Source of the DNA: Linum tenue
Taxonomy: Eukaryota > Streptophyta > Magnoliopsida > Malpighiales > Linaceae
Assembly (NCBI GenBank): GCA_946122785.1
Contig: CAMGYJ010000009.1
Span: 12,926,937 to 12,990,936 of the forward strand
Direction of reading: 5' to 3'
Length of the DNA stretch: 64,000 nt
The translations under genes and the position numbers were made by a program. Within the stretch, counting starts at the first letter, position 1; every line of letters starts with the position of its first letter. This document shows positions 21,530 through 31,490 of this stretch, piece after piece. Under the pieces are notes generated by a model. It saw nothing but the letters and a program-made list of their open reading frames with translations. It did not search any database and was not told the origin of the DNA.

Positions 21530-22590
21530 CAAATTTCACGGTAAACCAATTTTACTATAAGCCCATTTCACTGTAAACCAATTTCTCCCGAAGCCAATCT
21601 CTCCTTGGTCAATAGTTAGATTGCTTAAAACCAGAAACGTAATCAAAAGTTCACTAAACCATACACCATAAACCAATTTCACCTCGGTCAACCATTAGAT
21701 GGGTTAAACCCGAAATCATAATCAAACGCTCTCTTAACCATACATCGTAAACCAATCTCACCTCAATCATATGGGTTCAATCCGTAACCGCAATCAAAAG
21801 ATCACTTAAGCATGCACCATAAAGCAATCTCTCCTAAGTTAACAATTAGAGGGTAAAACTTGAAACATTAATAAAAAATTCACTTAACCATACACCATAA
21901 ACCAATCTCACATTGGTCAACAATTAGATGAGTTAAACCCAGAACTGTAATCAAAAGATCACTTAATCATACACCATAAAAAATCTCTCACAGTCAATAA
22001 TTAGATGGGTTCAACCCAAAACCGTAAACAAAAGATCACTTAACTTACACAGTAAACCAATCTCTCCTCAGTCAATAATTAGATGGGGTAAACTTGGAAT
22101 CGTAATCCAGCAATCGCTTAACTATATACGCGTAAACCAATCTCACCTCGTTCAATAATTAGATGGGTTAAATCCGAAACTATAATAAAACGATCACTTA
22201 ACCATACATCATAAACCAATCTCACCTCTGTCAACAATTAGATGGGTTCAACTAAAAACTCTAATCAAAGATCACATAACCATACACCGTAAACCAATCT
22301 ATACTCAGTCAACAATTAGATGGGTTCGACTGGAAATTGTAATCAAAAGATCACTTAACCATACACCGTAAACTAATTTATCCTCATTCAACAATTAGAC
22401 GGGTTACACCAGAATCGTAATCAAACGATCACTTAACCATACACCATGAATAATTTCCATCTCTGTTACCAATTAGACGGGCTAAACCCAAAATTGCAAT
22501 CAAATATCACTGAATCGTACACCGTAAACCGATCTCTCCTTGATTAATAATTAGATGAACTAAAATCTAAACCGATTATCAATGATTAAA
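21530..22590. repeat. Degenerate tandem array, 78-79-bp period
   Basis: About 13 units built on the pattern CCATACACCGTAAACCAATC, TCACCTCGGTCAACAATTAG, ATGGGTTAAACCCGAAACCG, TAATCAAAAGATCACTTAAC. The TAAACCAATCT word recurs near 21670, 21748, 21896, 22052, 22130, 22209 and 22288. Units differ by scattered substitutions. It adjoins the copia gag remnant on its right but shares no sequence with the 17.3-kb array. Confidence 0.85.
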
Positions 22591-23113
<523 letters not shown>

Positions 23114-23164
23114 TTCAGCGGATTTTTCGGTGACCGGTGAAAGATTTCCCTGCAGTAGTGCTGG

Positions 23165-23580
23165 ATTCGTGACGTTTGTCAACCTATTTTGTAATGTTTA
23201 TAAGTCCAGTTTGTCATGTTTATATCAATTCGGTGTGTATAATTTATCATTCTAGTTTGTTGTTTTTGTCTATTGTGTTTGTAATGTTTATATAACTTAT
23301 TTGTATATTTTTTTATTTATAATATTTGTTACTCTAGTTTGTATACTTTATTTTATTATTTGTATACTTTGTATTCATCGATTTGTAATACAATGTTACC
23401 GATCTGTATTGTAAGTAGTGTTATTTGTACTGTTAGTATGCTTTGTAATGTTTGTCAGTTTATTTTGTAATGTTTGTAAGCTTTGTTATTTTTATAATGT
23501 TTTTCAGTTACTTTTTTCATGTTTCTAAACTTTGTTATTTTTGTGCATCATGTTTGTCAACCATGTTTGTAATATTTTTT
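23165..23580. repeat. Short-unit degenerate repeat (TTTGTAATGTTTGTA)
   Basis: Words such as TTTGTAATGTTT, TTTGTATACTTT and TTTGTCATGTTT recur every 15-40 bases over some 400 bases. The array is irregular. It begins some 55 bases right of the GA tract. No coding capacity. Confidence 0.55.
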
Positions 23581-24153
23581 ATGTCTAAAAAATAACCTAG
23601 TTGACTATTGGATTTAAAAAATTTCTGGGTGAAATGTTTTTATACCTCTCGTTACCAACTCCATACCATACTATACCATCCTGGTATGTGGTGGTATTTT
23701 TATACTATATGGTATGCTCTTATTTAATACCAGTCAATATCATATTGTATAGAATGGTAATAATTGGCTCAAACTTTTTTGTTCCAAAATATATCAAAGT
23801 GGATATCATTTTGAAGAACACAATTAATCTGATCTAACTATGCAAAAGAATTAAATTCTGACTTAAAACGAGTGAGAAATCGTCTGTTAAAAATTAAAGA
23901 GGGAATTAAAGACTTTCCAAGGGAGAGAAGGAGTGCTAAGGTGACAAATTCTAATTGAGTTATGCATGAAATTATTGACCACAAGATTATGCATCTAATC
24001 CACTTCCCCGTAATCACCTGGTCCTTCCTCAGTCCTAATACAGTCGTGAGATTAACTGGGATTTTGATATCTACTTTTACCATTTCATGGCACGTCTCAC
24101 GATAGTGAGATGGCCAACCCCTAGGCGTGAGATGCTAATGTTTGAGAGGGAGC
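23581..24153. other. Gene-free stretch
   Basis: No supported gene. A segment at 23836-23885 resembles 36966-37018 (ATGCAAAAGAATTAAATTCT against GTGCAAAAATTAAAATTAAA, each leading to GAGTGAGAAATCG), a low-copy dispersed repeat of unknown type. Confidence 0.3.
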
Positions 24154-24169
24154 AAGAATAAAAGAAAAC

Positions 24170-24644
24170 TCTCAGGTTCATCTTTGGCGGCTTATGGGAT
24201 CACTATTGCTGATTCTCATGGTCAAGTGTACAACGGCAAGGCTGAGTCTTTCCTTTGCTCTTACCCCATTCAAGCGGAAGCATTTGGTCTCTTCACTGCC
24301 ATCCTGATTGCATCGCAAGATCAGATTCCTACGTGTATCCGTACGGATTGCCAGGTTCTCTCATTTGCTTTGCGTCAGGATCCAATCCACTGGCCTTGGC
24401 AATGTCGTGCGACAATTGCTCGCATGTGTTCGATCCTCCAATCAGCTCCGTGGATCAAAGTCGAGTTTGTGCCTCGGCGTTTGAATTCACTTACGGATTG
24501 GGTTGCCGGACAGGCTAGGTTGTGTACGTTACCGATGGACTGGATCCTTATTTGTAATATCATTGCACCCATCTTGTAATGTTTCTTGCTTCCCTGTTTG
24601 GGTTTGGAATAAAAGGAAGTTCTTACCGGTCAAAAAAAAAAAAA
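24170..24644 (+). mobile_element. 5'-truncated LINE with RNase H end
   Basis: The frame (to 24579) encodes an RNase H-like domain: GITIADSHGQVY, IQAEAFGLFTAIL, RTDCQVLSFAL, WIKVEFVPRRLNSLTDWVA. This is the C-terminal RNase H type found in plant L1-like elements. A short 3' tail ends in an A-run (24632-24645). A 16-base direct repeat AAGAATAAAAGAAAAC flanks it at 24154-24169 and 24645-24660, a target-site duplication typical of target-primed reverse transcription. Only about 475 bases were inserted, so the ATG at 24142 belongs to the flank. Confidence 0.9.
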
Positions 24645-25450
24645 AAGAATAAAAGAAAACAGGCAAACAAATAAAAGAAAACTCATAATCTCAGGTTGGG
24701 TTAATTGGTTGGTCGCATTTTCATAATGACTAGACAAGTTTCTCCTTTTGTACGATGCCATGTTATTTCATTTTGGGTAAAATTTAAGTCATTCAACAAT
24801 CTATCTGCCAACTCAATACTTGGCCATTAGACCTGGCAAATGAGAACCCGACCCGTTGACCCGTCTCGAACCCGTCCGAAAAATAGAGAATGGGTTGAGG
24901 TTTTTTTAACCCGAAACCGGAATGACCCGAAACCAATTAACCCGTAGTTTTTGGGTCGGGTTGGTTTTTGGGTCGACCCGCTAGACCCGTTCCATTGTAT
25001 ATGTCACTCTGAAAATGATAAAATCTCTCATACTTTGGTGAGATGTTAAAAAAAATTCATATGGATTTGAAAGACAAGTTGGAAGTGTAAAGATAATTAA
25101 ACATCATTTGTTTATTTTATTAGTATTATTTTCGTCATTGTTTTTTTCATGATTTGTGCAATTTTTATTTCTTTTTATTAGCATGGAAGGAGTTGAGCAT
25201 TTGTTAATTAACACGTGCTAGGCAAACTATTGTCACCCATATGTAAAAAATTTTGTTCTTTAAAAATTTATGAAGCATATTTGATATTGTTTCTGAGAAC
25301 GCTCATAACCCGAAATAACCTGAAACCCGACCCGAAACACGATGGGTTGGGTCAATATTTGACCCGAAATCAGCAAACCCAACATGACCCGACCCGTGAA
25401 GATCCGTAACCTGAGATTTCCAATATGAAATTACCCAACCCGACCCGATT

Positions 25451-25707
25451 TGAAGAAAACGTAAAAGAAGAACAGACACAGCGAGATTTACGTGGTTTCC
25501 CCGTTCGATGTGAACGGGACTACTCCACGGAGAGTTCACACTCTCAGGATTTTTGATTATGATGATGATGATTGTTAGGGTTTGTAGCCCTAGTTACAAG
25601 CATATATAGCAGCCGATTTCTACAGGAAACACTCGGCTGACTCTTAACCAAGAAAATACAGAATGGTCCTTCACACAAATAAAAGTGACAAATGAGTACT
25701 CATAACA
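25451..25707 (-). repeat. Copia 3' LTR
   Basis: 257 bp; on the minus strand it starts TGTTATGAGTACTCATTTGT and ends TTTTACGTTTTCTTCA. It is identical to the other LTR except for one base (C at 25671 against G at 30338 on the plus strand). The polypurine tract GCTTGAGGGGGCG lies directly before it on the minus strand (25708-25720). Preceding pentamer on the plus strand is CGATT (25446-25450). Confidence 0.97.
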
Positions 25708-25714
25708 CGCCCCC

Positions 25715-28700
25715 TCAAGCGGAGGAATGAATGTCAATCATTCCAAGCTTGACCCGAAGATGATGGAACTGAGCCACACTCAATCCTTTGGTGAACAAGT
25801 CAGCAGGCTGATCAGAGGTAGAGACCTTCAAAGGAGCAATATCCCGGGAGAGAACCCGCTCTCGAACGAAGTGACAATCCATTTCCACGTGCTTAGTACG
25901 CTCATGGAAAACCGGGTTAGCTGAGATATGCAGAGCCGCCTGATTATCACAATAAAGAGGAGTGGGAGCATCCAAAGAAATACCAAAGTCCTGAAGAAGC
26001 CAGGGAAGCCAAACAACCTCACTGACTGTAGTGGCCATCGCCCGATATTCCGCCTCGGCAGACGAACGAGCAACAACAGATTGCTTCTTGGTACGCCAGG
26101 AGACAGGCGCGCCACCAAGCATGACAAAATAACCAGTAGTAGATCGCCGAGTGAGAGGACAGCCAGCCCAGTCCGCATCACAATATGCTGTCAAAGTGAG
26201 GGAACCGTCCGCAGGAAGGAGAAGACCACGACCAGGTGAGGTCTTAAGATAGCGCAGCACTCGGAACGCGGCATCTACATGTGCCTGCGTAGGGGAGTGA
26301 ACTGCCTGGCTGAGGACGTTAACAGCATATGTGATGTCCGGACGGGTGACAGTCAGATAGAGCAAGCGACCAACCAAGCGACGATAAGCTGCAGGATCTG
26401 GAGCAGGAGCAGAAGAAGCACGACCAAGCTGATGATTCTGCTCGATAGGAGTAGCACTGGGACGAGTAGCCTGCATGCCTGAATCAGCAAGAATGTCCAA
26501 CACATATTTCCGTTGATTTAAAACAATGCCTTGGGGAGAGCGAGCAACCTCAATGCCCAAGAAATATTTCAAGGGTCCCAAGTCCTTGATGGTAAATCGA
26601 GAGTGGAGAAAGTCCTTCACACGCTGAATAAAAGAGAGATCAGTACCTGCAAGAATCACGTCATCAACGTATATGAGTGCAGCCACATAGGTCGCCCCCT
26701 GACGATAAACCAGGAGGGAATGATCAGCCTGACTGGGGACAAACTGCAATTCCTGGAGAGCGTGAGTGAACTTCTGATACCAGTTGTGAGAAGCCTGTCG
26801 CAACCCATAGATAGATTTGCGCAAACGGCAGACACGCGTATCACCAGGGCGAGCAAAACCAGGAGGAACTTTCATGTAGACCTCCTCAACTAAATCGCCA
26901 TGGAGAAAGGCGTTGTTGACATCGAGTTGATGAATGTGCCAACCACGAATAGCTGCAACAGCGAGTAAGCACCGGACAGTGACAAGCTTGGCCACCGGAG
27001 CAAATGTGTCATGATAGTCAATGCCTTCTATCTGGGTATAGCCTTTAGCCACCAAGCGAGCTTTGTAGCGTTCGACTGTACCATCGGGATAGAATTTAAT
27101 TTTGTAAACCCATTTGCAATCGATGGCCTTCATCCCAGGAGGTAAAAACTCCAAAGTCCAAGTGCCGTTCTTCTCGAGAGCTGTAATCTCAACCTGCATG
27201 GCATCACGCCAAACCTGATGCCGAACAGCCTGATGGAAAAATCGAGGCTCATCAAGCAAAGTGACAGCCGCAACAAATGCCCGATGAGCAGGAGAGAGAC
27301 GTCGATTGTGGAGATACTGCTCAAGAGGATAGGTGACGTGAGAAGCCTGAGGAGGATCCCGACGTCCCGGCAAGTCTACCTCAAAGCCACGGAGACGAGT
27401 GGAAGGAATGCTGATCCGGGAGCTTTGACGCACAGGCTGCGGAGCAGCAACCGGAGCAGGGGGTTGCGGAGCAGCAACCGAAGCCTCCTCCAAAGCCGAT
27501 GAAGAGACAGGAGAGCCGGGCGAGGAGGAGGAGCCAGGAGGAGATGAGGGCTCGACCGGAACCGAGGACGACTCAGGAGGAGAGGGAGCCGAGGTGGATG
27601 GCTCTGGGACGGGAAAATCATCGTCCTCATCACGCGCAGGCTGGGGAAAGTGCGGGTGAGTAGTGCGAGCCTCCACTTGAGAAACAGACTGACCCGGCCG
27701 ATAGGGAAAAATGTGCTCGAGGAAGTGCACATCCCTAGATGTGTAAATGATCCGCCGTTCAAGATCATAGATACGATATCCACGCTGAGTAGCCGGATAT
27801 CCAAGGAATACTCCAGCGCGACCACGATCCCCAAATTTATGTAAGCCATGATGATTATCGCGAGCATAAACCATGCAGCCGAAAGACCGGAGGTGAGAGT
27901 AAGAGGGGTTCTTGCCAAAAACCCGCTGATAAGGAGACTGATTATCGATGGATACAAGAGGCATACGATTGATGAGATAAGCAGCTGTCAGAACACACTC
28001 ACCCCAGAAACGAAGTGGAAGATTAGCATGAAACCGGAGAGCCCGTGCTGTATCTAATAGATGCCGATGTTTCCGTTCGACTACCCCATTCTGCTGGGGA
28101 GTGTCAGTGCACGAAGTCTGAAGAACGATACCTTCTGCCTCATAGTAAGTTCGCAGCTCAGATGAGGAGAACTCAGGAGCATTATCCCCCTGAATACGCC
28201 GAACACGACTGGTGAACTGAGTCTTGACCATGTTGCAGAAATAAATCAAATGACGAGCCACATCGGATTTAAACTTCAGCAGAAAAACCCAAACAGCACG
28301 GCTAAAATCGTCCACAATAGTCAAGAAAAAACGTGCCCCAGATATAGAGGCAACTTTATAACTTCCCCAAACATCAATGTGTATCATCTCAAAACAAGCA
28401 CTCGTCCGAATGGTACTAGGTAAAAAAGGAGTTCGAGTATGTTTTGCTCGAAGACAAGAATGACAAGGTTCTGCCGACTTAACAATAGAACTGGGAATAA
28501 ACTGTTGCAACAGATCAAACTTGGCCCTAGACGGATGCCCAAGACGCGCATGCCATAAAGTGGAGTCATCAACTGCTTGCTTCACTGCATTCGCCATCAC
28601 ATGTGAACCATCAAAGAGCCGAAGATAGTAAAGCCCATCAAGATGCTGCCCCATCCCAATCAGCTTCCTGGAAGGTAAGTCCTGAATAACACAAAAGTCG

Positions 28701-30076
28701 CGCATAAAGATTAATGCCACTGGCAGATCAGCTGTGAGTCTACTGACTGAGAGAAGATTGCACTGAAAATCCGGCACGTGCAATACTCGTCGAAGAGTGA
28801 GATCACTAGATAACCGAGCTGACCCTATACTGTGAACCTGTATACCCATTCCATTCGGAATGCGAACCTGGAGACCCGGGGAACCATCATGTTCCTCGGT
28901 CAAAAGCGATTTATCATTAATGATATGTTCGTTACAACCACTATCAAGAATCCATGAACTTTTGGAAGGGAATTCCGTACCTGCCATGTTGGAAACCGGA
29001 TCGAGGGGAGTCGAAGATGCTGCCTGAGGCTCGGCCCCCAACAAGGCCTTGAGTTGACTGAACTGTGTGGCCGTCAACCCCGGGATGGGACTCGAAGCTG
29101 CTGTGTCGACTTGCGCAGCACGAGGAGGGGGATTCCCGGAACGTCGACGGGGCTGATCGGCTTTGTCACCAGAACGAGGAGGGTAACCGTGCAATTTGAA
29201 GCACGTATCCTTGAAGTGACCGGATTTGAGACAATGAGTACAGTATGGCCGACCATCCGCATCACGATCACGATCCCCTTGACCTGGAGAAGGCGATCGG
29301 CCAGATGGAGGGCGACGGTCTCCCCGAGCTTGAAACGCGGCCGCCTCAGCTTGAGGACGACGTTGACTAGCGACAAGCCGCTGCTGCTCATCGTTGACCA
29401 CCATGTGGTAAGCTTCGGCGACGCTGGGGAGAGGTTTCATCGCCAAAATCTGCGACTTCACCGTGGAGAACGGGTCATCTAGACCCATAAGAAAGTCAAA
29501 TAATTTCTCAACTTCATGGGATTCACGCTGACGTTTCTTGGCATCACAGGTGCAATTATTGCAAATACAATCAATGGAAGGAGCGAGAGACGTGGCCTCA
29601 TCCCAGAAGCCGCGCAATTTTGTGTAAAATGCAGCAACCGAGGTCTTTTCTTGGTGCAGAGAACTGATCGTACGACGAAGCTCGTACTGCCTCGCGGCGC
29701 TGCCGTGACCAAATCGCGCTTCCAGGTCTAACCATATCTCTCGAGAAGTTTTGGCAAACCGAACGCTGCTACGGACGTCTTTGCTCATGGAAGTCTTTAA
29801 CCACCCTTTGACCATGGCATCGCAGCGTTTCCATGCGTCTCGCTCAACTCCAGCCTCCGGACAGGGAAGGGAGCCATCCACGATACCAAGTTTATTCTTG
29901 GCGATCAACGAGTCGGTAATATCGCCAAGCCATTCGCTGTAGTTAAGATCCGTGAGCAAATCACCAACATAGAGATGACTAGGAGAATCGGATTGATGAA
30001 GGAACAGAGGCGACGGCTGAATCGGGGGTTTGGGTTCGCCACCGCTGCCGCCAGAAGTTTCGTCGTGTCCAGACAT
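25715..30076 (-). CDS. Intact Ty1/copia gag-pol polyprotein
   Basis: A 1453-residue uninterrupted frame encoding all functions for transposition. Gag occupies about 1-330 with the CCHC knuckle CTHCLKSGHFKDTC near 277. The protease has WILDSGCNEHI near 373, where copia proteins usually have DSGA. GAG-pre-integrase (LWHARLGHP) lies near 510, and the integrase core has catalytic Asp in HIDVWG (near 565), Asp in QGDNAPEF and Glu in NGVVERKH. Reverse transcriptase follows, with WVYKIKFYPDGTVERYKARL near 985 and the catalytic YVDD near 1134. RNase H has YCDADWAG near 1297 and SSAEAEYRA. The order protease-integrase-RT-RNase H defines copia. Gag and pol share one frame. The stop at 25715-25717 overlaps the polypurine tract. 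With near-identical LTRs the element may still be mobile. Confidence 0.97.
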   Translation of the reverse strand: MSGHDETSGGSGGEPKPPIQPSPLFLHQSDSPSHLYVGDLLTDLNYSEWLGDITDSLIAKNKLGIVDGSLPCPEAGVERDAWKRCDAMVKGWLKTSMSKDVRSSVRFAKTSREIWLDLEARFGHGSAARQYELRRTISSLHQEKTSVAAFYTKLRGFWDEATSLAPSIDCICNNCTCDAKKRQRESHEVEKLFDFLMGLDDPFSTVKSQILAMKPLPSVAEAYHMVVNDEQQRLVASQRRPQAEAAAFQARGDRRPPSGRSPSPGQGDRDRDADGRPYCTHCLKSGHFKDTCFKLHGYPPRSGDKADQPRRRSGNPPPRAAQVDTAASSPIPGLTATQFSQLKALLGAEPQAASSTPLDPVSNMAGTEFPSKSSWILDSGCNEHIINDKSLLTEEHDGSPGLQVRIPNGMGIQVHSIGSARLSSDLTLRRVLHVPDFQCNLLSVSRLTADLPVALIFMRDFCVIQDLPSRKLIGMGQHLDGLYYLRLFDGSHVMANAVKQAVDDSTLWHARLGHPSRAKFDLLQQFIPSSIVKSAEPCHSCLRAKHTRTPFLPSTIRTSACFEMIHIDVWGSYKVASISGARFFLTIVDDFSRAVWVFLLKFKSDVARHLIYFCNMVKTQFTSRVRRIQGDNAPEFSSSELRTYYEAEGIVLQTSCTDTPQQNGVVERKHRHLLDTARALRFHANLPLRFWGECVLTAAYLINRMPLVSIDNQSPYQRVFGKNPSYSHLRSFGCMVYARDNHHGLHKFGDRGRAGVFLGYPATQRGYRIYDLERRIIYTSRDVHFLEHIFPYRPGQSVSQVEARTTHPHFPQPARDEDDDFPVPEPSTSAPSPPESSSVPVEPSSPPGSSSSPGSPVSSSALEEASVAAPQPPAPVAAPQPVRQSSRISIPSTRLRGFEVDLPGRRDPPQASHVTYPLEQYLHNRRLSPAHRAFVAAVTLLDEPRFFHQAVRHQVWRDAMQVEITALEKNGTWTLEFLPPGMKAIDCKWVYKIKFYPDGTVERYKARLVAKGYTQIEGIDYHDTFAPVAKLVTVRCLLAVAAIRGWHIHQLDVNNAFLHGDLVEEVYMKVPPGFARPGDTRVCRLRKSIYGLRQASHNWYQKFTHALQELQFVPSQADHSLLVYRQGATYVAALIYVDDVILAGTDLSFIQRVKDFLHSRFTIKDLGPLKYFLGIEVARSPQGIVLNQRKYVLDILADSGMQATRPSATPIEQNHQLGRASSAPAPDPAAYRRLVGRLLYLTVTRPDITYAVNVLSQAVHSPTQAHVDAAFRVLRYLKTSPGRGLLLPADGSLTLTAYCDADWAGCPLTRRSTTGYFVMLGGAPVSWRTKKQSVVARSSAEAEYRAMATTVSEVVWLPWLLQDFGISLDAPTPLYCDNQAALHISANPVFHERTKHVEMDCHFVRERVLSRDIAPLKVSTSDQPADLFTKGLSVAQFHHLRVKLGMIDIHSSA

Positions 30077-30103
30077 GGGGAGATGAACTGTGGAATCGTC
30101 TCA

Positions 30104-30117
30104 CAGCTCTGATACCA
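30104..30117 (-). other. Copia primer binding site
   Basis: TGGTATCAGAGCTG on the minus strand directly after the 5' LTR. It is complementary to the 3' end of initiator tRNA-Met, the usual primer of plant copia elements. Confidence 0.93.
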
Positions 30118-30374
30118 TGAAGAAAACGTAAAAGAAGAACAGACACAGCGAGATTTACGTGGTTTCCCCGTTCGATGTGAACGGGACTACTCCACGGAGA
30201 GTTCACACTCTCAGGATTTTTGATTATGATGATGATGATTGTTAGGGTTTGTAGCCCTAGTTACAAGCATATATAGCAGCCGATTTCTACAGGAAACACT
30301 CGGCTGACTCTTAACCAAGAAAATACAGAATGGTCCTTGACACAAATAAAAGTGACAAATGAGTACTCATAACA
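30118..30374 (-). repeat. Copia 5' LTR
   Basis: 257 bp, TG...CA, matching the LTR at 25451-25707 at 256 positions. It is followed on the plus strand by CGATT (30375-30379), identical to the pentamer left of the other LTR, so the 5-bp target duplication is perfect. Minus-strand GCATATATAG could act as a promoter TATA element. Confidence 0.97.
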
Positions 30375-30735
30375 CGATTGCCAGATCTATTAGGCATGCA
30401 CATCATAAATAATTGATGGCGTTGACAAAGTGTGATGATGAATGAAGGAAGCAGACTAACAAGACAAATTTATTTGGTGGCAAATTATGAATATTTTTGG
30501 CAAAATACACTTGTATAGCCAAAACTTTCACGCTTGTGACACTTATAGCCACTTTTGGCGAAATACCACTTATAGCCACTTCCGTCCAATTCTTTGACGG
30601 TGTCATCTAACGGATTGAGTGAACTAACAGAAATGATGATGTGGCAACTAATAATACTTACGTGGAATTTCTTTAATATTAATTAATGTTAAATAAAATA
30701 TAAATATTAATAAAGCAAAAAAAAAAAAAAATCTC

Positions 30736-31167
30736 ATGCTTCTTCTCCCTATCCCTAATCTCCGCTTCTTCTCCTCAAGCAACCCACCAACCGCTCACTC
30801 CTTCCGCCGTCCAACCTACATCCGCTGCCCACCGCAGCTCGTCACCGCCACCGTCGCCGTAGCTTACCCTGATTCCATGGATTCTTTGGCTCCATCATCG
30901 CCTCCGTACTCTTCCTCCACCATCACATCGCCTTCATTCTCTCTAGATCTCATCTCCTTCTTCTCCTCATCTAACGAGACGAACGTCGTTGCAAGTGCTT
31001 ATGGGGCTGGACAAGAAGGGCTCGCAGAGAAGAAGTTCTCCATCTCTCCACCAACCAGCCGACCGCTGAACCAACATCTCTTCCCTGCACAATCCGCCCC
31101 CAATATAACTTGCACAATCGACGACCCCAACACAAATTTTCAATTAGGGTACCAGGTTGTTGTCTGA
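30736..31167 (+). CDS. Hypothetical 143-residue ORF inside the Pack-MULE candidate
   Basis: ATG at 30736, just after an A-run. The product is rich in Ser and Pro (MLLLPIPNLRFFSSSNPPTA) and has no domain I recognise. Its N-terminus, with basic and hydroxylated residues and few acidic ones, resembles an organelle transit peptide. It is probably a transcribed captured fragment at best. Whether it is expressed cannot be told. Confidence 0.3.
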   Translation: MLLLPIPNLRFFSSSNPPTAHSFRRPTYIRCPPQLVTATVAVAYPDSMDSLAPSSPPYSSSTITSPSFSLDLISFFSSSNETNVVASAYGAGQEGLAEKKFSISPPTSRPLNQHLFPAQSAPNITCTIDDPNTNFQLGYQVVV

Positions 31168-31490
31168 GGAGATTTAGAGAAGTTGGCGATTTGGAAGAAG
31201 GCAGCGCCGGCGAGGACGACGAGGAGCTCGGTTCGGTGGTTGAAGAGAATCTCGAACCCGACTGAAACCGACCACAGCAGCAGAGTGCCCAAGCAGAACT
31301 TTCCAATCTTGCTGTCGATTTGGTTCTGGGTCGGCCTTGCCATTCCTATTTTTGAATTTGGTTTTCTGCTTCTGTGCAAAAGAGAGTTCGGCTGTCGATT
31401 TGGTTTTGGGTCTCTTTTCATTGGCAAACTGCTGCAGGGGGATTTGTGGTGGAGGAGGAAGCAAGGATTTGCGGGAAGAGGAGTAATCAC
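31140..31490 (-). pseudogene. Captured gene fragment with hydrophobic segments inside the Pack-MULE candidate
   Basis: The minus frame of 116 codons has a clear ordered part, KIGKFCLGTLLLWSVSVGFE, ILFNHRTELLVVLAGAAFFQ, with two likely membrane segments separated by a short charged loop. That looks like a real membrane-protein exon rather than chance. The family is not recognised. The frame upstream is rich in Lys, Pro and Arg and probably not native. Nothing shows expression. Confidence 0.4.

Larger units (their letters stand above)
19660..21530 (+). pseudogene. Copia gag remnant split by two hAT elements
   Basis: Starting at ATG 19660 the frame gives a typical copia gag opening (RPPKLDGNSYAFL). 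It breaks at 19750 where a hAT element begins and resumes after 20427. Then, with frameshifts, come TAKEI, DTLETTYEGMSQVKDTRI, MLVRKVELFKLS and YERFTNIV, the UBN2-type gag core. It breaks again at 20869 and resumes after 21312 with EESKVLAKFAVSELIGSLTA and KNLAFKSHLMEDEEE. No protease, integrase or reverse transcriptase follows. The element is dead and was already present before the two hAT insertions. Confidence 0.75.
24828..30389. mobile_element. Non-autonomous hAT element containing a copia retrotransposon
   Basis: Left end TAGACCTGGCAAATGAGAAC. Right end, after the nested copia, GATTGCCAGATCTA, complement TAGATCTGGCAATC. Flanking octamers TTGGCCAT (24820-24827) and TTAGGCAT (30390-30397) match at 6 of 8. 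Without the copia it is about 630 bp, with subterminal AACCCGACCCG words and no coding capacity. The copia lies only about 15 bases from its right end. Confidence 0.75.

Noticed and set aside
24142..24579. A host RNase H-like gene of 145 codons
   Set aside because: The 16-bp target duplication and A-tail show that it is a truncated LINE; the ATG lies in flanking DNA.
27376..27957. A 193-codon minus-strand frame
   Set aside because: Another frame of the copia gag-pol; composition is a shadow of the Ser/Pro-rich linker.
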